From NCBI GenBank assembly GCA_004123355.1, contig SCHM01000003.1, positions 6,033,058-6,097,057 of the forward strand: a stretch of DNA of 64,000 nucleotides. Reading direction: 5' to 3'. Both the position numbers and the translations under genes were made by a program. Source of the DNA: Amphirosellinia nigrospora (taxonomy: Eukaryota > Ascomycota > Sordariomycetes > Xylariales > Xylariaceae). The notes below the pieces were generated by a model, which was not told where the DNA came from, did not search any database, and saw only the letters and a list, made by a program, of their open reading frames with translations. Shown in pieces: positions 10,800 through 23,433 of the stretch (its first letter is position 1; every line of letters begins with the position of its first letter).

Positions 10800-12414
10800 A
10801 TGATGAACTCTAAGACTGCAGCTCTTGTGGCTGCCTGGTCGGCCGCCACCACGGTCTCAGGGCAAGCCGTAGGCACCGAGACAGCGGAGACGCATCCCAA
10901 GATGACCTGGCAGAAATGTACGGCCCCGGCAGCTGCACGACCGTCAATGGTGAGGTCACCATCGATGCCAACTGGCGCTGGCTCCACGATGTCGGTGGCT
11001 ACACCAACTGCTACACAGGCAATGAATGGAACGCCACCATCTGCCCCGACGCCGCGACCTGCTCCACCAACTGCGCCGTCGACGGAGCCGAGTACGAGTC
11101 GACCTATGGTGCCTCGACCAGCGGGAACGCATTGACGCTCAAGTTCGTTACCGAGGGAGATTACTGTAGGCCATGACTCTCGTGCGAAATGAGGTATCCC
11201 TTACTTACTAGGACTATTTACAGCAACCAACATCGGTTCTCGTTTGTACCTCATGAACGGTGCGGACAAATACCAGATGTTCAGCCTGCTCGGCAACGAG
11301 TTCACCTTTGACGTCGACGTGTCGAAGCTCGGCTGTGGTCTTAACGGCCCTGTACTTCGTCTCCATGGACGAGGACGGCGGAATGTCCAAGTACTCGGGG
11401 AACAAGGCCGGAGCCAAGTACGGCACTGGTTACTGCGACGCGCAGTGCCCTCGTGACCTTAAGTTCATTGACGGCAAGGTGAGCACCTCCGTTCTATGCC
11501 GAGAAGGCCTAATCTAATCTAGCAACAAAGGCCAACTCCGATCAATGGGCCCCGTCTACCAATGATGATAACGCCGGTGTCGGTGAGATGGGCTCGTGCT
11601 GCTCCGAAATGGATATCTGGGGTGAGTGGCCAATTCGTGGTGGACTACAGATCGTGAGCTAATCAATTTGACAGAGGCCAACAAAATCTCAACCGCCTAC
11701 ACCCCTCACCCTTGCACCACTGTCGGCCAGCACGCCTGCCAGGGAGATGACTGCGGTGGAACATACTCAGACACCCGCTACGCCGGTGACTGTGATCCTG
11801 ATGGATGCGACTTCAACTCCTACCGCCAGGGTGTCAAAGATTTCTACGGCGAGGGCATGACCGTCGACACGAGCAAGCTGTTCACCGTCGTCACCCAGTT
11901 CGTCACGGGCGCAAGCGGTAGCCTCGAGTCCATCAAGCGATACTACGTTCAGGACGGCAAGGTCATCCCCAACTCTGAGAGCACCATCGAGGGCACCAGC
12001 GGCAACGAGATCAACGAGGAGTTCTGCACGGCCCAGAAGGTCGCTTTCGGAGACACTGACAACTTCAAGGAGAAGGGCGGTCTTGCCCAGATGGCCAAGG
12101 CTCTCGAGGGTGACATGGTCTTGGTCATGTCTCTCTGGGACGACGTAAGTACCTCTATCAGCAGCAGCGGCAGCATCGCGAGCTCGTAATGAAGCTAACA
12201 AAGAATGCCTCTATAGCACTACGCCAACATGCTCTGGCTCGACTCCAGCTACCCTCCCGAGAAGGCCGGCACCCCCGGTGGCGACCGTGGAAGCTGCGCT
12301 CAGGACTCCGGCGTACCCACCGACGTCGAGAGCGGCCAGGCCTCTGACACCGTCATCTACAGCAACATCCGCTTCGGCCCCATCAACTCGACCTTCGACG
12401 CCTCGTTGCTGTAA
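10800..12414 (+). CDS. GH7 cellobiohydrolase, catalytic core only, five exons
   Basis: The enzyme releases cellobiose from chain ends of crystalline cellulose outside the cell. Exons are 10800-11165, 11224-11478, 11531-11621, 11675-12144 and 12217-12414. Introns have GT..AG ends, and the intron starting at 11622 has a CTAAT branch site. The predicted length is about 460 residues. The N terminus [21 protein letters not shown] is a signal peptide. Then come [45 protein letters not shown] and the catalytic EMDIWEAN, whose Glu-x-Asp-x-x-Glu gives nucleophile and acid/base. The acid/base Glu codon is split by the third intron. The protein stops soon after [10 protein letters not shown], so linker and CBM1 are absent. 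Two small frame shifts, one base near 10,924 and two bases near 11,345, sit in GC-rich runs. Everything else is clean, which favours sequencing error or very recent loss. Endoglucanase is less likely because of the core length and motifs. Confidence 0.93.
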
Positions 12415-15400
12415 ATCGTCTTCGCAGATCTTCCATCAGTTTAGTCTCCTCTCTAACTTAGCCCATGTATCTCTAAAAGAGGCATAAAGTGCGGTCTAGC
12501 AAGTGTCGACGGTCAGTGTAAGGCAAGAACACGGGTTGCGCCACACCTGCGGCCGGAGCTGGAAGGAAAACAATGACAGGTCCGTCGGCGTCCGAGACGA
12601 ATAGGGCGATTCTTGTACAAGTTTCTTCACTTTTATATAACACGTATATTTTTCCCATGACAAAAATCAAGATTGTATTTAACCGACCTTAATCGCTCTC
12701 CAACATAAGAACCTGAATAGGAGGTATTGCTCTTGCCAAAACCCCTAATAGATAAACGGTGTACGTTTATTTGGAATTTCATAACAATGTTGTTTATGCG
12801 TTCAATTAATGAGTTGTTTTCAAAGACTTATAACTAAGTAATGAACTTGACGTTGGATGAAAATGTATCATGATGTACGAGAAGCTCTGCACCCACAGAG
12901 GAGCTAGGCCACTATCGCGTACACTGCCTTTCATGCTGGATCGAAGTAGTAGAGTATGCACGATCCTACCCGAACCCTTACATCCATAGTAGTACCTTTA
13001 TTCTTCCTTACATATAGGTGGGTACCTGCTACTTTCGGCTACGCTAACCTAAAGTGCCGAACCTGAGTAGCCGATGCATAAAATAATGAGGTCATGGCAG
13101 CACCTCGTCACCACATATAACAGTAAAATACCTGCCTTTTAGAAATTGCGTAGCTATGGTCCCGAACGCTCCGTACCTAGAGAGTAGGTAATTGGTACCG
13201 TGCCTCCGAACGAACTATCTAGCCAGTTACACCGTAAAGTCAAACATAGGTTAAATCCCCATTCCTTACATCGATAGGAAGTATATATACATAAATGTCG
13301 TTCTTGAGCAAGCCAGAGACAGCTCCAACGAAAGCATCCATAAAGAGGGGGAACAATTGTAAAAATGGAGATCAGAAAAATAAAAATAAAAATAAAATAA
13401 ATAAAAACTGCTGAGCAGTAAAAAGAGTTACCCATCCCCATCCAATAAGAACTCAGCGATCCCGAGTCGCCCGTCCGGGGATCCGCGATCGAGGGAACCT
13501 GTCGGCAGTTGATTGACTCGAACCACGGTTCTGTTCTGCTGGTGGACAGATAGTAGGTAGGATAGGATACTGTACGCCGCAACACGAAAGCCGGACCGAG
13601 CTAAACGAGGTGGCAACTAGTTCATTTATCGTATAGTGTTGAAGTTGGTGCTACTTCGTACCTACCACCGTCTCTGTTATCTAAAAGCATACTTAAGATA
13701 TATATATAATTCACGACGAATTTTTCTCGTGAGTAAGCGTCAAGTATCTTCATCTCTTTAAAGCACGATATCCTCGAATGAGCAGACATCAATCATCGTG
13801 GGGTGTGGTTTTTGCTACCACCCGTCACGGTTCCTATTCCTCTTCTTTTTTCTAACTTGACCATACCCAAATAATGGTAACTTTTTACACCATCTACATA
13901 CATCGGCTAGGCCTACCAATACAAATTTGCCCATTTCATGGTGAACCCTGTGGTACTACTTTGCCAGCGTGGGATATTACGCGCAGATCGCTTGTCTCGC
14001 CCTACCTTGATAGTCTATCTACATACATATATCGCCACTATGCCTTGTATCACGAAATAGGTAGGTAGTATCAATCTGGCATATCTTTCACCCCATACCA
14101 TACATGCACGCTCGCCTCGTGCGTCAAATTTGACAGGTCACGCGTTGTCGTACGCATGAACATGTGTGCGGATGATGTGCCCTTCGCTTGATCGGTTCGT
14201 ACGGGAAGGGTAGGCAGACGGATGAGGGCGGCATCCGACTTCTGAATATGGTGTAATTATCATAAACAGGCGGTCAGGATTACTTGGTACCGAGTGAAGT
14301 ATAGTAGTTACACAGTCCACACGTATGTAAGCAGATATCTACCATGTAGCCGGCTTACCAATCCATATAAGGGAGCAAGCAGGCAGAATACTTATCCAGA
14401 TATGGGCTTAACAATCAATAAAACATCATCCGTAATAATGTAATTCAATAAAGTGTCCAAGAGGCGTAATTTACATTAATTTTTTTTTTCTGTTACTCGA
14501 AAGGGAAAACCTTTGACCTCGCGTGGCTTGCTCTGCTCTGTACCGTGTTATTATCACCTACCTTCTTTAGTAGCTAAGTCACGCTAGACGAGGAGCCAGC
14601 CTCGTTCCGAAGAACTATCTAAGCATAAGCAGACAGCCATGGCGCCAGGGACATGGGTACCGGTACCACGTGCACTGCTTTGTTGGTTGTGGCATACTTT
14701 AAATTCTTTTGCCGCACGGCAGATCTGAATGCCAAACTTATACCTGTAATGAGTAAGGAATATGGATATTAAGTCGTACGTTAAGTCATATCTCACGAAA
14801 CTTGCGGCATCTGGGAGGCCCTGTGACAAATTTGAGGTCACGATATATTTTGTTTCACAAAAGATTTTGGCACTGATATGTGAACATGCAAGTTGTTGAG
14901 TCATATAGCGACACAAATCCATTCGGCATTTTTTTGCGTCTTGAGTGAAGTAACGTTATTGACTATGTGCCAAATCCAAATCTCTTTCCGAGATTGTGGC
15001 TTGCTTGAGCTGTAACCTGAAAAGGCCAGATGACGGTTCGGTCAATTACAACTTTTTTCTTTTGCCGTTTCTTGTCTATCTCATCACACACAAAACCAAC
15101 GTTGAATTTGTTTCCCATCCGAAAAATGCGCCCACCCCTGTCCAATCTGCTCCGTGTCTATGCTTGATGAAAATTCATGGGGTATCAATGTAATGCCTGA
15201 AAGCACAGATAAACCGCCAAACTCAAGTACGCCAGCCGTAAAAAGGAAAGAGGAAAGGCAAGAATAACCAAGGCAATTTATCGACTCCTAAATATGTGGT
15301 ATCGTGTCCGGTGTTGTCGTGAAAAAGAAGAATCGTTTATGATAGTGATGTAAAATAAAGCAGCGTCGATCAAATTTGGTTGAGTGCCCGTGCGTGTGTA

Positions 15401-15444
15401 AGGGCAGCTCTCATGTTCCGCGTTGGATAGGCGAATGTTCCATA
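12415..15444. other. Intergenic region between cellulase and photoreceptor
   Basis: These 3 kb show no supportable gene. They contain an A-rich simple stretch of AAAATA units at about 13375-13408, a T-run at about 14480-14490, and several TAGGTA or TACCTA motifs (for example 13552-13562 and 14058-14068). Both neighbouring genes end into the region, so it needs no promoter. The frames at 13154-13585 and 14584-14922 look like chance. Confidence 0.45.
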
Positions 15445-16192
15445 TCACTCCGTCTTCTCGGCAATAAAGCCGATGTAATACCTGGGCGTCGGCGAATCCA
15501 GCAGACAGGTATCATAGTCAGCAGATTGGTGAATTTCTGGCCGTTTTTCTTAAAGTTGGTCACCTCGACGGCCAGCTCGCTGACGGACTGGACGGCGCGG
15601 CGCATTTTCTTAACGACACTCTTCTCGACATGACGCCGCGTCGACGATTGGCAGACTTGTCCTCCCGGAGCTTGCAAGAAACGGCAGTTCTTCCCGAGCA
15701 TCTCGTTTAATGGATACCCTGTGAGCTGGGCACACGCCTCATTGGCGTAGACGACCGGACAGTCGGGCTGCTCGATATCGCACACGACTATTGCACAGGA
15801 CGCATCCACGGGCCCAAGCTCTATAACTGGTGAAGGTCTCATTGCCACTCGGGTCTTTTTGTCACTCCATTAGCACTTTTTTCTTGACATATTGACTGAA
15901 AGGGAAGTCATATATTAAAAGTCTTGGCAACTCACAAGAATGCTCAATATGTCGAATCCACTGGGAGCGTAAAGGCCCGGGAAAATTATAGAATCGTTGA
16001 CGGTGTCATCCTGCGGCGGTAGTGAAGCGGAGGAACTTTCGGCATAATTATACTGAAGAGCGGGTTAGCTATTAATTGATCAAAGAGTTGCTAACGATAT
16101 CATCCTCTTGATAATTCCAAGGCCTAGCTCGGCTCGTTGGGCTTCGAAGTAAATTCTACTCACTTCCAAGGCGTTATACTCCAGGGATTCAT
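15445..16192 (-). CDS. vvd: VIVID-like short LOV blue-light photoreceptor, three exons
   Basis: VIVID binds flavin, forms a cysteinyl adduct in blue light and dampens the White Collar complex during photoadaptation. Exons are 16192-16164, 16052-15936 and 15854-15445, with GT..AG introns at 16053-16163 and 15855-15935. Length is about 185 residues, close to the 186 of Neurospora VVD. The start MNPWEYNALE matches the VVD N-cap MNPW. Then come GLYAPSGFDILSIL, VIELGPVDASCAIVVCDIEQ, the photoactive GKNCRFLQ with its adduct Cys, EVTNFKKNGQKFTNLLTMIP, and YYIGFIAEKTE at the stop, just as VVD ends right after the LOV core. WC-1 is excluded by the length and by the lack of further PAS and zinc-finger domains. 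Two one-base losses, in exon 1 (TGGGAG read as TGGAG) and near 15,500, break the frame as sequenced. Confidence 0.88.
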
Positions 16193-16571
16193 AGATAATG
16201 CTGGAACGGGGTAAAATCTGACAGACATGGCGAACAGAAGTATGAAGTGATGACACTGAATGAAGCCGGTAAGGAACCTTAAGTATGGAGAGATGTGTTA
16301 TGCAGTCTGACTGGGATAGGATGTGATGGATGGATGGAGTGATTCGAATGCGGACACGGATCATACGAGTGTCGTTGTGATAAGGTAGTACCAGGGGGGC
16401 TTTGTTTGTGTCGTTAGAGTTTGCGAAGGAGTTGATTATATTACACAGGGCCGGCTGTATTGAAACGTTTTAGATCATGTGGCTGGAGACTTTACTGGCG
16501 GTAAATGCTGCCATGTTTCTTCGGTCCTAGGCTGGTTGAGTAGTGAGGCGAGCGTAGTATAGGCCGAAAAG

Positions 16572-16811
16572 GATCGTGATCGTGATTGTGGAAGTCGGCT
16601 ACTGGATGCCTTTGACAAGCAACACGGGGATACCTAATTAAAAGCCACGGCATTTTCCAGATGCAAACAAGGGCCGAAAAAAATGCAAGATGGCTGTTTT
16701 AGCTTAATGACGCATGGGTAGCATGGATAGACGGAGAAAGGGTCTTTGGTCGTTCTTTGGGATGATCTCCCGCTGTTGTGATCGTCACATCATGACGGAT
16801 CCATCGCGATC
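16572..16811 (-). promoter_or_regulatory. Cluster of GATC cores upstream of vvd, candidate light-response elements
   Basis: Six GATC cores lie in 240 bases, at 16572, 16578, 16764, 16780, 16798 and 16808, some 380-620 bases before the vvd start. Examples are GGATCGTGATCGTGATTG and GCGATCGAGG. The White Collar complex is known to bind GATC-type elements in early light genes, so these are candidate sites. The spacing does not match a strict consensus, and the call is inference. Confidence 0.35.
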
Positions 16812-17459
16812 GAGGCAAAGCAGCCTACTGTATGGCCCAAGGGAGGACCCTAAGAAGTCGGCGACCCACATGACTCGCGCGCCTCCTGGCGAGCAGACTA
16901 CTGTGTACTATCTAGGTGGCAGCGGGAGGCGGGACGCGGAGTTGCTTCGGTAGCCTACCTAAATTTCTACTTCTATAACAAAATGGCAACTCAACCGACG
17001 TCAGAGCAATATCGAACAATCACTTGGTTAGAAGATCGGTAGCGAGCTTTGGACTGCGTGCCGAACGACAGCCGGAGGAAGAGCTCCTAAGGCTATTGGT
17101 AAATCTATTGGTAAATGCAAGTTCTAAGTTGGTACTACTATAAACATCCAACTGCTGTATAACTTTATGCATGTCTCATCGCACACAGGCGACGCACATA
17201 GCTTCATGTAAATCATACATAATCTAACCTTCAGTTCCACGATAACGGATCCGACTCGGGTTACACGCTGTCTCGGGGTGTGTGTGGGATACCGCTCGCT
17301 CGGAAGGCGCTGGAAGAGGTCGACAAGAGATAGCCGATCCCCAACGGCCACAGCAGACGGCTAGGATCAGGCGTTGACGCGTGCAGGAAGGCCATCGGGG
17401 TTCGTGCCATCGCGTAGCACGACTGCAACCGGTGAAGGTGAGACAGGAGATTGCACACA

Positions 17460-17526
17460 AGCGACCAAGCAACCAAGCAACCAAGCGACCTAGACTAGAG
17501 GATAGGCTGGGCTGGGCTGGGCTAGG
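17460..17526. repeat. Two short tandem repeats, CAAGCRAC type and GGGCT type
   Basis: About four units of an 8-base repeat (AAGCAACC and AAGCGACC variants) lie at about 17459-17490. They are followed by a GGCTGGGCTGGGCTGGGCT run at about 17506-17524. These are simple sequence repeats between genes with no evident function. Confidence 0.7.
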
Positions 17527-20476
17527 CGGGTGGCAGGTGGCAGATGGCAGAGAGAAAAAAGACCCGATCTAGGACGGGAAGGGCACTTAGTGGCGATCTG
17601 AAAGGAAACGGTATTCCCTCGGATCGTACAAGAGATGGCTCCATCGTGCCCCGGATCAGGATTCTACATCGAGAATAAATGGTCACCGCCCCTGTGCTGT
17701 GTCCTACCTGCGATCTGGGATCTGGGTGTGGCGGCTACGACGCAACCTCAAACGGATGCGGAATTGGAATAAGACAGGCCTAGATCAATCTGATTCTGAA
17801 ATCCCATCTCGATTTTCCCAATGTGTGACGACTCGGGTAATTGTGCCAACTACCTAGGTACAACCTACATGCGAGTATGTAAGTGTACAAGTGCTGAACA
17901 TGTGGACCCGTCTCTCCGAGGTCTCTCTGGACCGAAATACTTCGTAGGATCGGAGAATCCCTTCTTCCGAAGACCATGTAGAGATCCAACGGATATCAAG
18001 CTACCTTACCGATCCTCAGGTGATATCAAGTCGCCCGGCATGCCTGATGACTGTATACCGAAGTAGATTTGGCCTTGATAAACAAATCTATACATGGGGA
18101 CTTAGGACTTGCTACCTACTGTCACTAAGTGGATCCGTCAAGTACCTAGGTAGAGGTAGTGTACCCAGTCAGTTGAAGGTGTTGACGTCGTAAATGGAAT
18201 AGAGACGGAACTCTATGCAAGCTACTAGGTACTAGGTAGACCCACCAGCCTACATCCATGGATGTCTTAGTCGGGCCCCCCAATACGTGTGTGTAGCTGA
18301 GGATCTTATCAGCTTTGTTTAGATAGTCGATTTAACCTTAAGTGTAGCCGCCTTGATCATTTATTCGGCGGAAGAACTGCATAATTAAATATAGTATCAG
18401 GAGTTCATAAAGTAAAATCTAGTTATTAAAAGCAACTTACGAAAGCAAACCCTAATTTTAGAGACTTCTTGGTTATATTTATGCGGGTGGTAATCTGGCC
18501 AAAAATCTTTTTGAAAAAATTAAAATCAAGCGTCGATAGCTTCAAAATTGAAAACCGGAGATAATATATAGTTCGATATTTAGGTGAATCTTTGCCTAAA
18601 GTTCAGGGGCTAGTGTTATAAGCTCGAATAAAACACGTGGTTCTGATCATCAGTTTGTTGTACGACGACGGCGTCCCAGCCCATCATTCATCATTGTTCC
18701 ACGAAAAGAAAAGTGCCCACTATGTAAACGGACTTGTCTCAAATTGAGCACCTAATCTCAAGATCTAAGCGGATAGTTCGGTAGTGCAGGGTCCGTGTTA
18801 GTCGGCCACAACGTAGAATGATTTATATTTACCATCAAGGAATACAAGAACCTACGAGGCTCATCCCTGTACAACCATCGTCGTGCCCTGGACTAAGCTG
18901 GTTGGATAGTTGACGATGCCAGACAACACATCCTTGCTCACCCGACGGAATACCGATCTTCCATGCCAAGAGAGAGGATCCGATGAGGGAGATCATACGC
19001 GCCCACGTACATCGTGTATTGAAGAAGTCAAGTGATATAGGGGTGACCCTCCTGTAGCCGCTTCGAAATGGGAAGCACCGGCCTGTGTTGAGGATGTTGC
19101 TTACGCACACGTTTGAAACTTACATTGTTCCACCGAACAACACACACGGCTACTTACGTGCATCGAGATATAGTGAGTATCACATAGGGTTCTTGGCAGT
19201 TCGATCTTCAACTCTACTGCGTCGTCATGCTATCGGAGCGTGCCTAGTTCGCAAGCCTATCCCTAATGTGTTAAGAGCAAGATCTAGGCCCAAGCTGTTG
19301 GGTCTGCCGAATACACTATTTGTCACAATGCTGCTAGAGTGGACATTGCTATATTCATCACCCGACGACACGAACCTAGTGTGTCCGTTTTAGATCATGA
19401 TACTTGGCGAGAACTCTCAACCTAGGACAAACTACTAAATCCTCGGTATTATATTGGTATTATATGAGTCCTTTGTGATGAAAATAATGTTATAACATGT
19501 AATAGAAAAAAACTAAACATAGTATAATCCAGTTGCTTAATAGAACACTTCCTATAAATACTAGAAACTTATTTAGTTGAAACTATCAATAAATTGCCAG
19601 ATAACAGGTAATACTACTACTTTCGAATCGTTATAATTCTGGTGGTGCTAAAATTGTACAACGCGCAAAAGAGCTCACCATCATAGGTTAGCACAGCGTA
19701 GAGAGGTACTCTAGAGTCCTGATACAGACTCCAAGATGCGGACAAAATGGATATTTTGGGGTTTGGGTGCGATAAGACATATTTATCACAAGGAACAGGG
19801 ATAGAAAGAGTTGTGCTGCAAAGTTAAAAAAAACAGTAGCCTTCGTTCTCTAGTGGGTTAAGGTGTGGTGCTGCCTAACAATACTCATAATTTAATATTA
19901 GACACCTACTACACTTCCTTGGCATTCCCACCCTATCGTTTCTCAGAATGAGATTAAGTACCAAGAGGATCTGGAAATTTTTACTCTATAATGCACCAGG
20001 ACTTCACTGAAGATAAGAGCTGGCTAGAATTGGAAATAATACAACTACGTAGTATCTCCTGAGCTATTTAATGCTCAAGCGCTTCGCGTCCCGAGGACCC
20101 CCCGTAAGTGGTATTCTAATAGCTATAGAATAACATGTACTCCCTTATCCGTGAGGACCGCGTATGGCTCATAATTCGTTTTCTCGTAACGAATGCATCG
20201 TAATCGTGCGCTGTACAGGGTATTTTAAGGGAATTATCCTCCGGGTCACACGGCGTCCGAGGCCGTGGTAACAATCTAACACTTCCGCTACTGGAACTTA
20301 ATACATTTAATACCCATTATGCACACCAACGGCGGTGGCTAACACAAGGCCGAGTTCAGCACAGAGCGCGAAATGGCCACCGCTATAGTGATAGTCATGA
20401 TAACATAACAGACCCATCTGATCATAAAGACAGGTCCGTCCAGACAGAAACCCAGTACTTTATAAGGGTCGGGCAG

Positions 20477-22894
20477 TCAATGCAGATCGAGGAGACGACG
20501 GTTCTTGGCCTGTAGCTGACGGAATTTTTTGTCAAGTGCCTCGTGCTGCTTCTTGGCTTGACCCCACACCGTTTCAGCATCTTCGACCGACATTAGCGGC
20601 GTACTGCCGATGGCTGGAGAGGGGCCATTCTCTGGGTGATCATAGCCCCGTAGACAGCGTCTGTTGAACTCCCAGCTGACGATGTGCCGTAGTCGTCTGT
20701 AGGTCGACCTGTAAACATCTTTCTTTGATCCTCGGCGTTTTCCGTAGGAGGGTAAATCCAAGGCGCAAGTTGTTGCAGGTTCACATTCTTGGTGAAATTA
20801 GAACCGGCACCCATGGTTTTGTAATTCCAAGATTGAGGGATGGAAGGACGTGCTGGTTGATGCAGCTGATAGCTTCCTCTCGATGCATCTTTCCGACCGG
20901 ATCGCTAGGGTAATTGTCGGGGCCCAGGGGGAAAAAGGAGGGTAGCCCATTAGGCACGGCACGATTCTTCACAAGACTGAAGCCACTTGCCGGTGCATAG
21001 CGAGGAGCAGAGAAAGCAGTCGGAAGGATGCTATTAGCTCTCATACGATCTTGAAGTTCGAGGAATAAATCCGCCTCGTCTGGTGTCAGATTCAACAAGC
21101 AATCTCCGTTGGGAGTAAGCAGCACATCATGGCCATTAACTACCTTGCGGACGGGCTGGAAGGCATGGAGCTTTTCTTCATCCTCCTTGGTGACAATAGC
21201 TTTTAGGGTTGGCGGTAGAGAGACGGACCCGTTGGAATCTACGAGGCGATGTGTTGGAGGGGTTTGAAGAGGCTTATTTTCTCGATTGTAGGTACAGCGC
21301 CGCTTTCTACTAGCCCTCTAAGAACATCTCGAAGCTGGGAATGGTGCCAATGTCTTGCTCTACTGGCTGCTCCTGTCTCACTTCGGTAGTGTGGTTAATG
21401 TAATCTGGAGTCAATACTGTGGTTTTCGTAGACTCATTGAGTTTGATAGAGGTGTCAATGGTGGCGGGACTCCTTGGCGAGCTAATGGAAGGCTTGCCCT
21501 TCTCTTTGTTGGATTTAGATGGTTCTATCGTAGGTTGACTTGTTTTAGCTTCCCTTTCGGTGGCCATACTGCTGGAGTGAGTAATGTTGTCGTTCTCTGG
21601 AATGGACTTCTCTTTTCTTCAATGACTTCCGAAGTGCTTGGCGTTGCCGGCCTTGTGGATGCTCTACTTGTTCCGGTGAGCTTTTTCTCCTTTTTCTGCT
21701 TCTTTTCCGACCGAGGATCGGTGCGATCTCAACTTCTGGTTCAAAGGGGTTGATATCGGCTATCTGTGCGGCCGCTTCTTTTGAAGCTTCTTTGCGTTGT
21801 TTGCGCTGCTGACTCTTCGTAGTAGGGCGCATAGGAAGAGAGCCAATCTTCGATGGAGGTGGAGAGCTGGTTCGCGATGCCGAAATAGAAGCACTAACAA
21901 TGGATGCAGTATCGGAAATGATCTCACTTGCAGGAGTAACCGGCCGGTGAGCCATGCTTGCCGCTGTAGCTGAACGGATTGAGGTGATAGCCGCTGGAGC
22001 TATGTTGGTTGATGGCGATTCAGCTTTGGGAGTCTGTACTAGCCGTAGTGTCTTAGGCGCCACTTTTGCAAGAGGAGACGACACCGAGGCTGTTGTGGGT
22101 GTAGGGGTTGGCAATGCAGAAGCTACTGGATTCTTGCTAGACTGGGAACCGATAGGAATATGGCTAATAGCCCTGTCCTTGTCCTGAATTTCTGGCTTTT
22201 TACTAGTAGAGTGTAACGCAACAGGGTTTGTAGCGGCAGCGATGTCGAGGATGCCAGGTATAGGTCGCTTTTCAGACTTTTTTGGCTTGCTTTCTGCTAA
22301 AATCTTATTTGGCATGTCGAGGGTTGCCTTTTTGCTCGACGGAGTCTTTGGGCCTTGACCAAGCCTCGACGATGGAACGCTACTTACTTTAGAAGGCGAG
22401 GCTGTCTTTATCGAGTCGAGGGCCGGAAAATCTTCTTCTTGCAACAAGCTGGCCTTTGATTTGGAGGCCTGAGCGGCGATATCTTGTGCAAGACCGCTGG
22501 AGTTTGCCAACTCTTTGATGTTCTTCTTCGCATCATTATGGTGAGCAATATGTTCCTCCTTAGCTCGCGTAGCCGTAGGTCTTGTTGATGTCCGGGAGGT
22601 AAGCGGAGTAGCTGGCCGAGGAGTTGTGGTAGAAAGCGGGCGTATCGCGCTACTCCTTGAGTGCGGACTCTCTTGTGAGACAGGGCTTTGAACTCTATCA
22701 TCAATGTTGCCGTCAGAGAAAAAGGCTGGGTGTGCATGACTAAAACCAAACCCAGGGGGTAGAGACGGCGGCGATATATTGTCAAGACGTAGAGACTGTT
22801 GCAGCTCAGACGGGTATGAGTCTGACACAAGAGCATCAACGGCCGAAGAGACTTCTTCGAGAGGAAGGAGATCGTCATCTAATAAGAAAAACAA
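20477..22894 (-). CDS. C-terminal part of NOT4 or a tightly linked separate gene
   Basis: The largest frame runs 22894-21545 (about 449 residues), preceded by an acceptor at about 22,890 and a candidate exon at about 22,960-23,010 (SIANPMYHVEDDDGSLR). It begins DDLLPLEEVSSAVDALVSDS and is rich in Ser, Pro, Ala and Thr, with TTKSQQRKQRKEASKEAA and APILGRKR. Later pieces in other frames are AIVTKEDEEKLHAFQPVRKV, LLTPNGDCLLNLTPDEADLF, SGFSLVKNRAVPNG and DPVGKMHREEAISCINQHVL. It closes with a short coiled coil (KKQHEALDKKFRQLQAKNRR) at 20477. I recall these segments in the C-terminal extension of large Sordariomycete NOT4 proteins. Here, though, a stop follows GGYGGW in the upstream part, so either an intron joins them or this is its own gene. 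At least two frame shifts lie near 21,560-21,700 and around 20,790. No enzymatic domain is visible; a scaffold role is inferred. Confidence 0.65.
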
Positions 22895-23433
22895 ATACGT
22901 TAGCTCTCAGGCTTCATCTCAAATCATGGCTACAATTCTAGAAAAATAGGCACACGTCACGTCGTAGGCTCCCATCGTCGTCTTCCACGTGGTACATAGG
23001 ATTGGCAATACTGAAAGGCGGAAATGATATATTAGCCAGCTTCTCAAGCATAAGCTTTGGGCTAGCTCTGGGAGTTAACGTACATAAGGTTGTGGAAGAC
23101 GACGATGGCTTGCCCGGCGTGAACATTGAACCGAATCATGTGAAAAGAAAAGTCGAAGATGAATGATGCCAAAAATGAAGTGTATCTCGAGAAAGGCAAC
23201 AGCCGCCGTGGAACAGCCCCGTCGTTTCCAAGAGCAAGTGGACGCCATGCAACCCTGACCCATCCTGGATCATTATCCCCTTGCAATGCTCGCTTAAAAA
23301 GACGTGGTGGAATGTTCCGTTCATCTTCCATTTCCGATAACCTTGACGCCTTGACGCACCCTTGCCGGAAAACAGAAGAAATAACGAAAGAATCAAATAG
23401 GCCGCCTGTTGCTCCTCAAGTTCTATTAAATGA

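Larger units (their letters stand above)
16193..20476. other. Long gene-poor stretch between vvd and NOT4
   Basis: Apart from the GATC cluster near the vvd start I see no gene in 4.3 kb. Frames at 17224-17484, 17821-18066, 18835-19110 and 19085-19393 have no recognisable domains and no continuation. Short TAGGTA or CCTAGG motifs recur (about 17850, 18145, 18228). Parts around 18,400-18,600 and 19,440-19,620 are A/T-rich and may be old, diverged repeat remains, but no unit can be defined. Confidence 0.4.

Noticed and set aside
11767-12201. 144-codon minus-strand frame in the cellulase
   Set aside because: It is antisense to GH7 exon 4, whose reading frame is strongly supported.
13495-13545. 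GGTTCGAGTC motif on the minus strand, tRNA B-box-like
   Set aside because: No T-stem pairing and no D or anticodon arm upstream.
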